A stretch of DNA of 64,000 bases, taken from the NCBI GenBank assembly GCA_029706075.1, contig JAINUG010000304.1:445001-509000 (forward strand). Reading direction: 5' to 3'. Under the pieces are notes generated by a model. The model made no database searches and was not told the origin of the DNA. It saw only the letters and a list, made by a program, of their open reading frames with translations. A program made the translations under genes and the position numbers. Of this stretch, positions 36,224 to 49,136 are shown piece after piece; position 1 is the stretch's first letter, and every line of letters begins with the position of its first letter. Source of the DNA: Aldrovandia affinis. Lineage: Eukaryota > Chordata > Actinopteri > Notacanthiformes > Halosauridae.

Positions 36224-39200
36224 CTAGTGAGAGTAGGCATCCAGTGAGTAGGCATCCCAGCTGAGAGACAGAGACACAGGACTGAGAGAATAGACCATAT
36301 CCTCTGGGCTGAACATGTTTCTGTCGGGGCTTCTCAAGCAGGAGTCCAGTGGCTGCCAGTGGCAGTCCATCATCGCGTCGTACAACTCCTCACTCCTGTC
36401 CATGAAACACCTGTTGGCCTCCAGTACGTCTACCGTGGGATTGGGGTCTGCAAGGTAGAGATGGAGAGTGTTCATGTGACTAAGAGCAGAACCCCAGCTT
36501 AGGCAATATTAATTTCCCTATTGACAGTATGGCTTTCGTAAAATAAACAATATATGATATTATCGTTCCTACAGCAGTTGAAGATGCACATTGCTAGCCT
36601 ATTGCCTCAAGATTGGCAGGTTACTTGTGTGTCCATCTTTAGTGGCAATTTGCTTTTCACAAAGTGTGCATATCACTCGGTCCAAATTTGCTGGCTCTCC
36701 TTTATCATTTGGTTTAAACCCAAAGAAATGGCAAATAGGTGCAGTTGTATTTTTTTAAATAACAAGTTTAGCCATCTTTCTGCCATTTTGGCAGATTTGG
36801 CAATTATGAATATCGTTCTATAATCAGGGGAGAGTGAAAACTATTATCGTTGTCTACCAATATCATGCTATATGATAATATTGTCATATCGCCCAATCCT
36901 ACCCCAGCTTCAAAGTCCCGCTTGAGGAAAGAAACCAAAGTTACCCTGCTTGGAACTCCTGTAACATGCAGGCAGTACACACAGGCAAGTGAAAGGGACC
37001 AGGAGTCTCCAGGCTTGAATCCAGCATGGTACACAATTTTCTTCTTCATCATTTTATTCCCCATTTTTATTGTCATAAAACATCCTCCATCAACTCAGGA
37101 AGGCACATACTAGCACTGTATAAATATGAGGCCACATAACATAGGAACATAACATTAGAGTACGACAGGCTATACTCATTATTACCTAGTCTAAAGAATA
37201 TCCAGCACTGCATTATGCCCAGACTTGAAACAACATTCAGCATGCAAGGGAAGGAGTTTTGCTAAGCAAATAAAGTGTGATGTAAAAGGGTTACTCCAGA
37301 GGAAACAGCAAGTGAGAACTCACCCTCCAGACCATCATCTTCAATCTCCTCAGAAGTCTAAAAGGAATAAGAAAATATATTCCTCACTAATCAGCTGATT
37401 TCACAAAACCTGTGTATAACAGGGGTCTATGGGGATCTAGAGGGTGATGTCACCTTCTGTAGGGGACGTTCACAAGGCTCACCCATGCTTCTGAACTCCG
37501 CTACACGTGGACTTAAAATACGTGACTGAATGGTTATTACACCCCTACCCTTATTTAGTATTTATTTTCCATCAAGTGCTGTGCCCTACAATGGCAGACT
37601 CCGTTACATGCATCCAAGATGGACTTACCTGTGTGGAACTTTGCGTGGAGTCATACTGGTCATAGCTATGGCAGTAGTTCTGATCGTAGCCCCAGTTGGA
37701 GTAGTAACTGGAGTACTGCTGCTGGTACTGGTTGTGGTTGTGGTCGTGATTGTGGTTATAGCCGTAAGAGTGCATCTGGGAGGACCTGCTGTCTGATGAG
37801 TTGTTTTTGTTTCTGCAGGAAGAGAGATGAGTGTAACTGGGCAGGATAAAGGCTGATAGGCAATGAGAACAGTGATGATGATGATGATGGTGAGAATGTT
37901 GATTATAACGATAATAATAAGGACCGTGATGGTGACGGACGGTGACAGACTCACATTTTGTTGGCTGCCAGACTCAGGCGCAGCGGGTTCCCCCCTAGCC
38001 CCTTGGCTCCCTGGTATTCCTCCAGCGCTCGTTTCTGCTCCTTCGGATCTGGGAACTGCACAAACCCGCAGCCCCTGGGGGAAAGGGCGCCACCCAGAGG
38101 TCACAACAGGAACCGCTAGCCCAACCATCCACACAGAAAAAGGGTGGACCATACTTTCCACACGTGCACACAAAACTGGGGGACACAAGAATTGGACCCA
38201 TCTGGCAATTTAGAACTATCCTCCTGCTTATTCAAAACAATTTACAGAGCCAAGACTTCACTGGGCACATACAGCCATTGGGGCCCCCTTCATACAACTC
38301 TCCTCACTGAAGCTCTTAAGATAAGAGCAGTGACCTGCTGATCACATCCAAACTCCACTCATCGCTCCTACTCCAATCTTGTGCACTGCAGTTACAGTAT
38401 TGCTCATATCATTCAAGGTCCTCACACGGCTCTTGCAATGTTGCATTGTACATTAAGTTGGATGTACCACGTGGTAAAATCCCTATGCCTGTCCCCATGC
38501 AGAATTGACCCTTGTGCCAGCTGACTTTGCAGGGGTCAGCCCAGGTCTGGGTTTGGGTCCAGTTTGGCTCAGCGTTCTTGTTTGGACTCACTTGGAGTTG
38601 CCCATGGTGTCTAGCACCACCTTCCCCCCGCGGCAGGCTGGGAAGCGGTTGTAGAAGAATTCATACAGCATCCCATCATCTACCTCTGGTGTCAGATCCC
38701 CAACAAACAGGGAGAAGCACTGACTGCAGGATAGAGGAGGGGGGCGGAGAGAGATGGGAAAGGCAGGAAGGGGGCAAGAGAGAGGCGGAAAGAGTAGGAG
38801 GAAGGAAGGAAGGAAGGAAGGGGAGAGAGTGAGAGAGTAAAGGAGGAGAGAGGGAGAAAGGAAGGCGGTTAATACGGAGGGGGGGGAGGGAAACATTGAG
38901 AAGGAGGGAGGAAGATGAGAGATAATATTGATATGTGCCAGCATTGTTATTGCAATCACATTTGTAACTCCACAGGGGCAACAGTGTATGTTATGAAATC
39001 ATGCCATTAGATCAGCGGTGCCAAACTCACTCAATCGAGGGCCGAGCGTATGCAAGTTTTTGTTACAACGAATGCACTACACCAGGTGATTTGACTAATT
39101 AGATCCCTTCTTCAACCAAGGAGGGGAACTAATTTAAATTACCTGGTGTAGTGCATTAGTTGCAACAAAAACTTGCATACACTCGGCCTCGATGGAATGT

Positions 39201-41593
39201 GTTTGACACCCCCACATTAAATCAAAAATTTGAATATATTTATTTGAGGGAGAGGAGAGAAAGAGGGAGCGAGAGAGAGAACCCCATTCCTCTAGCCACA
39301 TTTTACCTGTTCTCTCCTTGCCTCCCATAGGTGGCCCGATTTAACTTGAACCTCTTGGGCTGTGGAGGAGGAAAAACAAGGGAAATTTTTTTTCGAAGCG
39401 TTACTTGACAATGGCGCACGGCCATCATTTGCACTTCGCCCACAGTTCTCTCATCTAGTACCTTGCATTTTCAGAGCAGCAGCCAGACTGCTGTTCCCAC
39501 TATTCCTTACTACCACTACTATTCATTCCACTTCAGCTGATGTGCAGTTAGCATTCTGGTACAAAATGGCTGCAGTGCATCACCCAGGTGGGTGCTACAC
39601 ATTATGGTTGAGGCGAGTTCCCCTCCCCCTTCGTTGTAAAGTGCTTTGCGATTCTACGACATTACACAAATGGAATTCATCATCATGACCATGATTTAAT
39701 GCTCATAGCTGGAGCCCCCTGCTCCTCTTCCAGCACCTGCTCTGGGTAGGGTGGGGTTTCTACCTAGCTAACTGGCCCGTGCCTGCATCGTACCGCTTAG
39801 AACTGAATCTAGCTGGACTCTGACTGCTCAACTTAACACATCTATTCAACCTCACACCAACTGAAACACGATTAATTATGCTTTGTTAAATTAGCTATGG
39901 CAAAGAATTCTGTTATAAAGAAAATGTGTTTTGATTGATTTTCTTCTGTTATGCGTGTGTTGCCTCCCAGCTTGTGCAGTGTTGTGTGAAGACCAATATA
40001 GTATGCAGGTTTGAACAGATCATTGGAAGAGTATGGATAGCCTGCTCAAGCAATTCCTGCACCCCGTCCCCTGGTTTCAAGTTTCTGTTCTCCCTGGTGG
40101 GAGAGGACTGGTGCAATGGTCACACAGACTATGCATGTTCCTAACTGGAATTATTAAAGTATCATGGTACCCTCACCCCAATTAAAAAGTGCTTTCTGCT
40201 GTGTGATGCTCTTCTCTGTACATTGCTAAGATTTGATCAGAGGCCCATCCACCAATGAGGAACCATGTCTGCCTCTGCATGCCCCAAAATGGTTGGAGCT
40301 GTCAGGTGACATAAATGGTTAATTGATTTGAACCAATCACAGCATTCTCCTTCAGAGAGGCATCTATTGATTGGTTCAATAGGAGTCGGTGACTGACAGC
40401 TCTGTTGCATTATGGGGTTGCTGAAGCCTCAGTCTAGTCAAGTGTTTACCGGAGTGGCTCCTGGGAGAGGTTTGCCATTGATTTTTCGGAGGCACCGCTC
40501 TGCTGTGGCTTCATCGGGTAGCTCCACAAAGCAGTAGCCAGCAGCGCCCCTGCAAGAGTTGTGGAGAATGGGGTTCAAAGTACAAAAGGTGAGTTCAATT
40601 ATAACGAAGACTACAAATACGAGAAATTCACAAAAGGCAGAATCAATTACGTGAATGGTGCGATTTTGTCATTTAGAGTGACGTGAAAAAATGGGTTTAA
40701 CAGAATACATTGCATCAAAGGTTGTGGGGGCACCCTTGTTATCGCAAGATTGAGGACTCACCCTGTCAGCTTGTTGCGAATGATCCTCACTCCCGCCACA
40801 AGCTCCCCCATCGTGGCGAATGCACGTGAGATGAAGCTCTCATCCATATAAGGTTCTAGCTACACACACACACACACACACAAACACACAAACACACACA
40901 GGTCATAAACCACATTAAATTATTTATGTGCAGAAAAAAAATAGTGGATAGTGTACAACTTACCTAGATACTTATGCAGCTAAAGATAATTATGGCTGTT
41001 TGCCATGTTTAAGGACAAAACTGAAATTTCTAGCGTGTACACAGAACCTGCCACTTTCTGGTGCTATAGTTAACGCCACACTGCCACCTGTTGCTAACCA
41101 AGCTCGACCACGAACACGTCTCTAAGCCCTTTCTCCCTTTCATACTGGTTAAGGCAACTGACCTATAAAATGTCATAATGTCCTAAAATATATATATACA
41201 CACACAAGTTAAGGGTCAAGTGGTCAATGCACCCCTGGGAGAAAATGCTCTCTGAACAAACTACAACTGGCCTAATGTTACCTTATCCGTTCACGACATT
41301 AACTTTTATGTTTTATGACCAATGCACAATTCTAGCCAATCTAACACCTGCGAACACTGCCAGTCCTCAGTTCTGATAAAGTTTACGGCCTCATCAATAC
41401 ATTGACATGGCTGGCTCGCTCAAAAGCGATTTGATTAACGTTCGCTATAAAACACGGCTAAAACTAATGGTCAAACAAGACGGCAGAATTCCACACATGC
41501 GACAAAATCAAATGAGCATGCTGTCGCCACCATACCAATCTGTTAAATTGCCAAATTCTATCGACTCACACTGCCCATCCAGAGACTACTCAT
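36224..41593 (-). CDS. trnau1ap: tRNA selenocysteine 1-associated protein 1 (SECp43)
   Basis: Nine exons (minus strand): 41593-41570, 40859-40762, 40549-40450, 39359-39307, 38723-38592, 38074-37955, 37812-37629, 37357-37324, 36447-36224. All are GT-AG and in phase, giving 969 nt and 322 aa. Two RRM domains are visible: RRM1 with RNP2 LWMGSL (4-9) and RNP1-like AGYCFVEL (44-51); RRM2 with RNP2 LFVGDL (97-102) and RNP1 KGCGFVQF (136-143). A Tyr/Gln/His/Asn-rich stretch follows (189-230), then the conserved tail [17 protein letters not shown]. The known protein binds the Sec-tRNA complex with SEPSECS and supports Sec-tRNA modification and selenoprotein synthesis, moving between nucleus and cytoplasm. 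Oddities: Cys138 replaces the usual aromatic residue of RNP1, and the C-terminus is longer than I expect (ends DAYSH). Confidence 0.95.
38725..38937. repeat. purine-rich tract with (GGAA)n
   Basis: About 210 bases almost free of pyrimidines on the plus strand, including five GGAA repeats near 38800. On the transcribed strand of trnau1ap it forms a very long polypyrimidine tract ending directly at the exon 5 acceptor. Confidence 0.95.
39013..39215. mobile_element. foldback MITE in trnau1ap intron 4
   Basis: Two arms of about 75-80 bp pair along most of their length: GCACTACACCAGGTGATTT pairs with AAATTACCTGGTGTAGTGC, and TATGCAAGTTTTTGTTACAA with TTGCAACAAAAACTTGCATA. The ends are GGTGCCAAAC and, reversed, GGTGTCAAAC. 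It encodes nothing. Confidence 0.9.
39545..39690 (+). repeat. LINE 3'-tail fragment in trnau1ap intron 3
   Basis: Blocks CACCCAGGTGGGTGCTACAC and TTGTAAAGTGCTTTGCGATT followed by an ATCATCATGA-type end resemble a fish LINE 3' end. It is antisense to the gene. Confidence 0.6.
40861..40900. repeat. (CA)n tract at the trnau1ap exon 2 acceptor
   Basis: Interrupted CA repeats form, on the gene strand, a (TG)n run ending in TGTAG, which is the splice acceptor of exon 2. Confidence 0.9.
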
Positions 41594-41760
41594 TTTGCTT
41601 CGTACTTCGTCCACTTGATTAATTCGTACTTTTTGATGATGAGACAAACGTTAAACCTTTGAACTATCTGAAGTTTTTCGCTGTGTCCTCGCGAGCTCGA
41701 GTTTCCGTATGACTCTTACTCTAGCCCCGGGGAGTTTATCTTAATAATCAACAGCGACGC
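41594..41760 (-). promoter_or_regulatory. trnau1ap: probable trnau1ap 5' UTR/promoter region
   Basis: Directly upstream of the ATG. It contains CTCGCGAG (near 41690), similar to the core of a common housekeeping promoter element. The start site itself cannot be placed. Confidence 0.35.
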
Positions 41761-43027
41761 GCGATGGACAGGAGGGGTCCTCTTCGGATGAAACGCCGAT
41801 TATGGAGATGAACCGTGCAAATGAAAGTCAACTGTCTACCCTTCCAAAAACACTTAAAGCAAACTCGTGATCTCCTGTGAATGTATTGAATGCAGAACGT
41901 GTGTAGACCTTTTGTCTTGCAAAGTATACACTGTAACATTTCAGAGATAAAACATAGCTGCTACAGGGACCAAGTGAGGTGTCTTGTTTGAAGAAGTAGG
42001 CTATTGCACATTATAAGATATTTAAATGTAAGAAATACTGCATGTAGTACAATAACCACGAAAATATATTTAATATGTTTGTTTTTTTTAAGATTGAAAA
42101 GAATGTCAAGTAAACACACAACTTTAAAAGTATACATTTCTAGTCCTTTAATGTATAATTCAGGTGAGGTAACACTAACACCTATAGATCAATATTCTGT
42201 GAATTTTAAAAGCTGATAGTGGGCCTTGTTTTACCAAAGCTGATTTCCTAATAAAATGTTTCACACCATGGATAACATGGTCAGATGGCCCCAAATAGCA
42301 GATTATTTAAACATGAATGACTGAAATAATGTTGTAAACAACTAAAAAAGCAAAACACGGAGAGACCGACTGCAGTCTGGACAATGCAGCACCACAATCT
42401 CATCCATAACTGTAGTCACACTATGTCTAAATTACAAACTGAAATGAAGCCCCAACAAAAGTGGGAGAACAAACACCTTATGATTTCTGTCCTGCTGATC
42501 CAGTCCAGCCCCTTTGAAACATTGACCAATAGTCCTCACCAAAGACAAACGAACACACACACAGGTGGAACCTTATCACAACCACTGTGAAATACTGATA
42601 CTTGAAGTGATGAACAACTAATATTACACATTGGAGAAGTATTAGAGTAATCTTTTGGTCTGTAAAAAAAAAATATATCAAAGGAGCACAACAGTAATTA
42701 AACAGACAAGGCAACACCATCCCTCTAGACCCCTGCTTTTGTGAAAAAAGCATCCACTAAAAACCATTCATCTGATAAACTGTTGAGCCATGGAAACCAG
42801 GTTCGAAGCCACTGAGATACAGGTTGAGGATCTGAGGAGAGTGAACAGATGTAAGAGTGCAGAAAACAATCTGACTGGGATTTAATGTACATTTCCTACT
42901 GAAGTTTTCATATTATTTCATATAATTTCATATTAATAATAATTTCATAATATTCACATATAATTTCATATAACAGGAAATAATTTAATCTCCTGTACAT
43001 ATTAATTAAGGAGAGGAAAAATAAAAA
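41761..43027. other. no gene seen
   Basis: AT-rich intergenic DNA with no recognised exon. Confidence 0.5.
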
Positions 43028-43192
43028 GTACTAACCTTTTTCCTTCCCGCTGTTACAGGTATGGTATGCAGCTGTCTATTACTGCACTGATCTCTTGCAC
43101 GTACAATGATTGCTCCTACCATGTATTAATGCACATCTTATAAGTCGGTCTGGATAAGATCGTCTGCCAAATGTTTAAAATGTAAAAATGAG
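43028..43192 (+). repeat. interspersed repeat (SINE/LINE tail family), copy 2
   Basis: Similar to 1296-1476 (TACAGGTATGGTATGCAGCT, CACTGATCTCTTGC, CCATGTATTAATGCACATCT), with a short internal deletion, and with the common tail TCTGGATAAGATCGTCTGCC. Confidence 0.75.
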
Positions 43193-43469
43193 AGGGAGAG
43201 ATGAGATGCATAAAAAACGGTGTGTCCCTCTGGGATGGGTCGCTCCTCCAGCTCTGACCACAAGAGGACAGTCATGCGTTGCTGTGGTTCTTGAATAAGA
43301 CATGTCTCTGGCCAGGCGGATCCTGCCGACTACTAAAACTTCAAGAGCTACCCCATGCTAACCCTTTCCCTCTGTCCCTTCACAGGTGTCCACTGACCTA
43401 CCAAGCAGCACCAGGACAAGTCAAGTTTCAATATAAAAACCTTTATTGATGCAGTTAATCAAAGTTGCT

Positions 43470-43800
43470 CTAACACAGGCAGGACAATATGCTAACAATG
43501 TATTTTTTCCCCCTCGGGACATCAAACCTTCCTGGACTTGAGTGATGGCAACAGAGCGCCTCCTTCAGGTAAATGTGTGCACCCGCTTCACCGAATTCCG
43601 CACTCCAGGCCAGTTTTGCGGAGTGACCAGATATTGTTGTCTCATGGACATTTTTTTCCTTCTCAGCTACTGAACTCTGTAGCTCTTTCAAAGTTTCTGT
43701 TGGCCTCATGGTTGTTTCCATAGCTAGTTTTGTCCTTGTCCGGCTATTCAGTTTTGAGTTGTTTTGGAATCTCCTTGGTCTTCATGGTTACATCTTTGGA
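43470..43800 (-). pseudogene. Tc1-like transposase DNA-binding fragment
   Basis: The minus-strand frame 43721-43470 includes TLKELQSSVAEKEKNVHETT and SAKLAWSAEFGEAGAH, which resemble a decayed Tc1 helix-turn-helix region. No catalytic part is attached. Confidence 0.5.
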
Positions 43801-44295
43801 CCTTGGTTGAGGGACCTGACAAAGACTGAATAATTAATTTTAATTAATTTTTCTGAAGTAATCTTAACCACTATTATTGCACAAAGACAAAGGCTTCCAT
43901 TGACAGATGCTGTGCAAGAGACCCTAGCCACAGAGGCCTACGACGTGCACGATTAAAACCGACATCCCAAAACCAATTGAAGGGTAGGAAATGTTTACCA
44001 ATCTATCTTCCATTTAAAAAAGCTCTGCAATTGACTCATGCTGAGCTTAAAACAACCTGTACTTATCATAGCAGCATCCATCAATTTAATCATGTTCCTC
44101 ATTAGGAACAGAGGGAAATGCATGGAAATGAATTGACTAAAATTGTACAATCCCTTTTTATTGTAAAGGTTGTCTAGTACAGTTTCACTCATTAGATTAG
44201 TTCAGTAACCATAAGGCTCAAAAACACACATCTGCATACCACTACTAAAAAAATAAGACAAAAATGCAAATATCCAAAGATGATTTTTGTAATAA

Positions 44296-44495
44296 TTTAT
44301 TTTCTTAACAGACACATTTACCCATGGTGACTTACACAGCTTATATATTCGCCATCTGGATAATTAATGTAACAATTCTTGTTAAGCACATACCTTCACT
44401 ACCTTGGGGTAGAATAGCTGTACCCCGCATGGGAATCATGATTTTGATCCACTGTATCCGAGCCTCAGTTCTTTAACCACTACACCACACAGATT
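44296..44495 (-). repeat. degenerate tRNA-derived SINE
   Basis: It is organised like 4762-4996 (GTGACTTACACAGC at one end; CCTTGGGGTAGAATAGCTGT; CAGTTCTTTAACCACTACAC at the head) but strongly diverged. Confidence 0.6.
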
Positions 44496-47400
44496 ATTTT
44501 TTTGCAGGGCTTCATTTATCATTGGAGAACAAGCCCCTTGTCTCTGCCATACAAAACCTGGTGCACATTTAATTTACCACAGAGCCATTTAATTGGTGGC
44601 TTTTGCTGCCTACGACCCTGTGTTCATGCTGCACCATGTCGTGGTCAGCAAGTTAGATCCTTTAACCCCAGATGAGACCCTGACATGCCCACTACTTAGC
44701 GGAGTCACATGGCTGTGACTTTAGAGCCAATTTCCAGTTGTGGAAATAAACCAATATGAGAAACAGGTGAATCCACAAACCATTTAACTATAACCTTCTG
44801 AGACAAATTCATAGCATTTTGATTTCCATAATTAATAATTATGGAAACTGTTGTTCTAATTTAAAACTGTATAAAGTTTAGCAGAAGTTCTCTCTAAAAC
44901 ATGGGCCTCACAATTTTAAAATAGGTGAGTGGATAAAATAAAATCAGTAACTATATTCATAAACAATCTACATGTTTTTTTATTTAAGATTAAGCTAAAA
45001 GATTTGAACATTTCTTCAAATATTTTTCAGTGAAATGAAGTTACGTGCTGGTGGTCATGACTGTCAATAGCAGATAAACCTTGTAAATGTGTATTGAATG
45101 TCAGTGTTATAATTATGTTGATGAAGATATACAAGTCCTCAAGCTGTTTTTCAATATAATATAAAATATTTTAAAAATCTTGGGACTACAGTATGTTGGT
45201 GAGGACACATATGGACAAAACAACAAAAGTTTGTACATTTAAAAAAAGTTTTAAGACATATTTACTCAAAGATTGCTATGTTGACTCCGAACAAATGCTC
45301 CAAATATATGTCACATGTATTTCTATGTTTGTATTCATAAATACTGTAAAGTATAGACAAATATAAAATGATCTCCTAAAATATCAGGGTGCTGTGTTGA
45401 TGAGAAACAAAAAAACACAACAACATTCACTTACATTGTCAACATACCATATTAGGTGTATAAATCACAAATTGTCCAAGTTAATGCCCTTAAAATTTTT
45501 TAATTGTTTTTAAAAATTTCAACCTGTATGATATGCTCTGTGTGGTATAATACACCTGAAATAAAACACAAAGTCAAGAGAGGGGCAAATTTCTGTTTAC
45601 TGTACATTGTGTAATGGGATAAGCAGCGACAGCATTAGAGTTGGTCCACTTTGTGCATCAGTATTTCACCCAAGTTTACACAAACACCCTGTTTGTAATT
45701 TATTTTTCGCTCTTCTTTAGGGTTTTTGAAGAGTGGTTGCAAAATCACCCAAAATCACCATATTATACCCTGAATCTCCAGAGACGCCCCCAATTCAGAA
45801 AACAGATGCCTATACAAGACCCTTCATAGCCCCTGCGCCTAACACGTGTGGTGGGCGTCACAGCTGAATAGCTGGGCTACATGTATGGATAGCTTGATTT
45901 TGAGGAATGTAGTCCTGTGGCATCAGTGGAAATGCTCATGGTTTACACTGGAGGAGGCCCTGTGCTGTGATGTAAGACAGAGACAGAGGTGTTCAGAAAG
46001 GTCACACAAACATTGCTCATTGTGAAGTCGTTTTTGGTACAAAAAATAAATGAAGGATCTTTTGCATGCAGTATATTCTTTAATACAATTAATTTGTTAA
46101 TTGTTTGTTTTCAGCCAAATGAAATGAATGGAAGCCCATTAACGAAATGGCAATACTGATATCTACAGATTAAAAATGGTCAAAGGGTCAAAGTTCAATC
46201 AAAGGTCCAACCGAAACTTTACCAAGAAAAACTGCCATCTCCTGTCAGGATAAATGCATCAGACTTGGATGGAGGCATTATTGGGAAACGGTCCTCCTCA
46301 CATTGTTTACTTCAGTCTTTTAGAATGATGAGTACTATAAATCTCTAAATCTTTTCGCCAGTTATTACCAAGGTAGATTGAGTAACCTCAAGTAACCCCC
46401 AGCTGTTTTTAGCAGAACAAACCTTTTGGTGAGAATTTCACTTCAAACACCCATAATATTCTGAACATCACTGCAAATCAAGCATTTCTCTTGGACAAGG
46501 AATAATCTGGTCAAAAAAGAGCTGCTGCTTTTCAGTCTCCCCTGGACAGGCCCTAAACCTGTGCTCTAGTGGTTACAGTCAGTTTACTCAGCAACTCGCT
46601 GTCCATCTTTCAATGTGGAGCAGGTGAAATCTCATTAGAGTGGATGTGAGGGGCTACAGGAGTGTGTGAACGTGTGCCTCGGCGTGTGTGTGAGCGTATA
46701 TGTGTTTCCTCTTTTATTATAAATGTATAACTAATTATTCAATTCAATCTAAAATCCCAAATGTATAGCAAATGTGAACAATGAACAAATGTGTAAAACA
46801 GCAGAGCTGGGATAGGAAGTAATCCCAGAAGAGAAACAGTCATAGAACAATAAATTCAGGGTTCTGAAAGAAATGAGAAGTCCTTTCTGCCGCAATGTAT
46901 GTGTTTTCACATTTGAACCTCCTCTTCCCTTGGCAGTGTGGGCTTGGATCTGCAGGTCTGACTCAACACCAGGTTAATATGCTGTATAAAATATACCTTT
47001 TCTAGGAGTTCAAACCCAGTTCTATAGACGAGCAATTTCATAACGGCATCTACCCTACCGAGTGAGAAATACAACAAGTCTGCAGCCATTGTTTCTGTGA
47101 ACCAATGAAGACATTTCCAAAAGTGCCTCTGTTTAATCCAGCGGGGGGCTCTAAATCAGAGTCAGAATACAGAACCAAAAATAACACATTGATGGCTAAG
47201 GCCGAACATTATACACCACCCTGCTTATCCCAGAAGGCCCCATATTAGATCTGTGTAGATTGTGTTTCTCAAAAGGGTGTCTGCAAACTTTTTTTTTTTT
47301 TTTTTACAAAATATCCTTGTCCTTAATATGAATATGAAGTGAATGCTGTAGTCAAATACACCTAGAGATTTCATTGTTCTCTGCATTTTCAGAATTTCCC

Positions 47401-47712
47401 TTTTATTCAGCATCACAAACTTTCACACAGTGCTTCTGAGGATGTACGTACAATGTGAAGGCATATTATTCATATCAACCGTCTGCTGTAGAAAAATATT
47501 TTCAATGTCTGTGTGTATCAATAGCCTTCCTTACTGACCCCTCTCAGATAAAATTGCCTTGATATATCTATAGCTATCTACAGTATATAAAACAACTTCC
47601 TGTGTGCCTGTAGAGATATACATGTACTTTTTTAGGTCTGCTCTACTAAAGTGCCATTACTGTGGCGAAGCAGTTTCGAGTCTCCACTGGAGGGGGTTCA
47701 AACAAGAAGCAT
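44496..47712. other. no gene seen; 3' flank of the APCDD1-family gene
   Basis: AT-rich intergenic DNA. The right part probably includes the 3' UTR of the gene that ends at 47928. No other exon is recognised. Confidence 0.5.
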
Positions 47713-47927
47713 CTAAGCGCTCATGTCCTCTCCCACACAGCGCCCCCCCTCAATCTTTGACCTTTGCTCCCACAGCATTAAAAAAGAGCAAACGTTCAAG
47801 CCGCTCAAGTGCATCAAGTAAACAGTCTCCCTTTTGAGGGCCGAGGCCTCCTTCCCTATGCTGGGTTCCGTGCTTCCTCTTTCTCGTTCCAGTCTGTGTG
47901 CTGTGAAAAAACAAAGGGCCACTTGTC

Positions 47928-49136
47928 TTAATTTAGACGCAGGAAGATTAGGGCGACCACCAAGGCACAGACGATGTCCGCCAGGGTGCTGCGGCAACCA
48001 TGTCCACAACCGTTGCTGAGCCGCATGGGGCCGGTCTGTGACCTCTGACCCCTGGCTGCTGGTGGCACACTGGACCATAGGCATCTGGTAGGAGGTGGCC
48101 CGCTTGTCAGGCCGGTCAGGGCTGGATCCATCACTGGGCCTCTGCCCGTTGTAGAGTAGGTAACGTCCACGGGCGTCCTGCTCCATGCGGAAGAGCTCGT
48201 ACTCGGTGTGGGGTAGGCGAATGCCCAGGGCCACACACCCATTGGTGAGAGTGACATCCTGCTCCACACCTATCTCCCAGGATCCCTCCACGCCGCACTC
48301 GTCCCCACTGAACACATTCAACAGGGAAGTGGTGGCCAAGTCCATGGGCCTCACCCGCATGTGGTTTACTGTAGAGATTAGATTAGATAAATGTATTGTC
48401 AATTAAAATATTGAATAACATGGAAATTCCTCTTTGGCTCATGGCAGCATAAAAGACAAACATGGGTGAATGCAGAGTGACAATACAGTACAATATAATG
48501 CAGGGGGAAAGGCAGAGGGTGTGTGAGAGAGAAAAGGAGATGGAGAGAGGCTGAATGTGGGTGATTGTGAAGAGAGAAAACATAAGAGAAAGGACAAGAG
48601 TGGGTGAGAGTTGACAGAGAGACAGAGAGAGGGGAATGAGAAAGAGAGGGAGGCAAGGGAGAGAAAGAGTGAACAAGAAAGAGGGGGAAAAGAGAGCGAG
48701 AAAGCTCAAGAGATAGCAAAAGTCCAGTTCATTATAATTAATGTTAAATCTCAATCTTAGAAAAACAAAACAGAACAAAATGCATGAAGTGTAGAGCTTT
48801 TTTTAAAGCAACATTTTCCCACTTCTCAAATGAATATGGAAAAAGTTCACAAAAATATTTTGAAAAATATACAAATTAATCATTGATCATTCAGTCATGG
48901 CTGTTCAGATTATTGTGATAGAACACTTAACATTTAATTTAGCAAAATAACAAATTGCTGTGCCAAAGCACCTCTGAGAGATACACATACCCTACAACTG
49001 GATTTCACATATTTATCAATCATATTTATTCATTTCCTCCCTTAAGGAGAAGTTACATGCATATTGTGAAATATATTATTGCTATCTCTTTTCTCTCACT
49101 CTATACATATACATATATACATGCATATACACACAG

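Noticed and set aside
37625..38188. A 187-codon minus-strand frame across trnau1ap exons 6-7 as a separate gene
   Set aside because: It crosses an intron and reads the exons in the wrong frame; the spliced trnau1ap frame explains the sequence.
48383..48778. Leu/Ser/Pro-rich minus-strand frames
   Set aside because: Low-complexity translation of a GA-rich tract.
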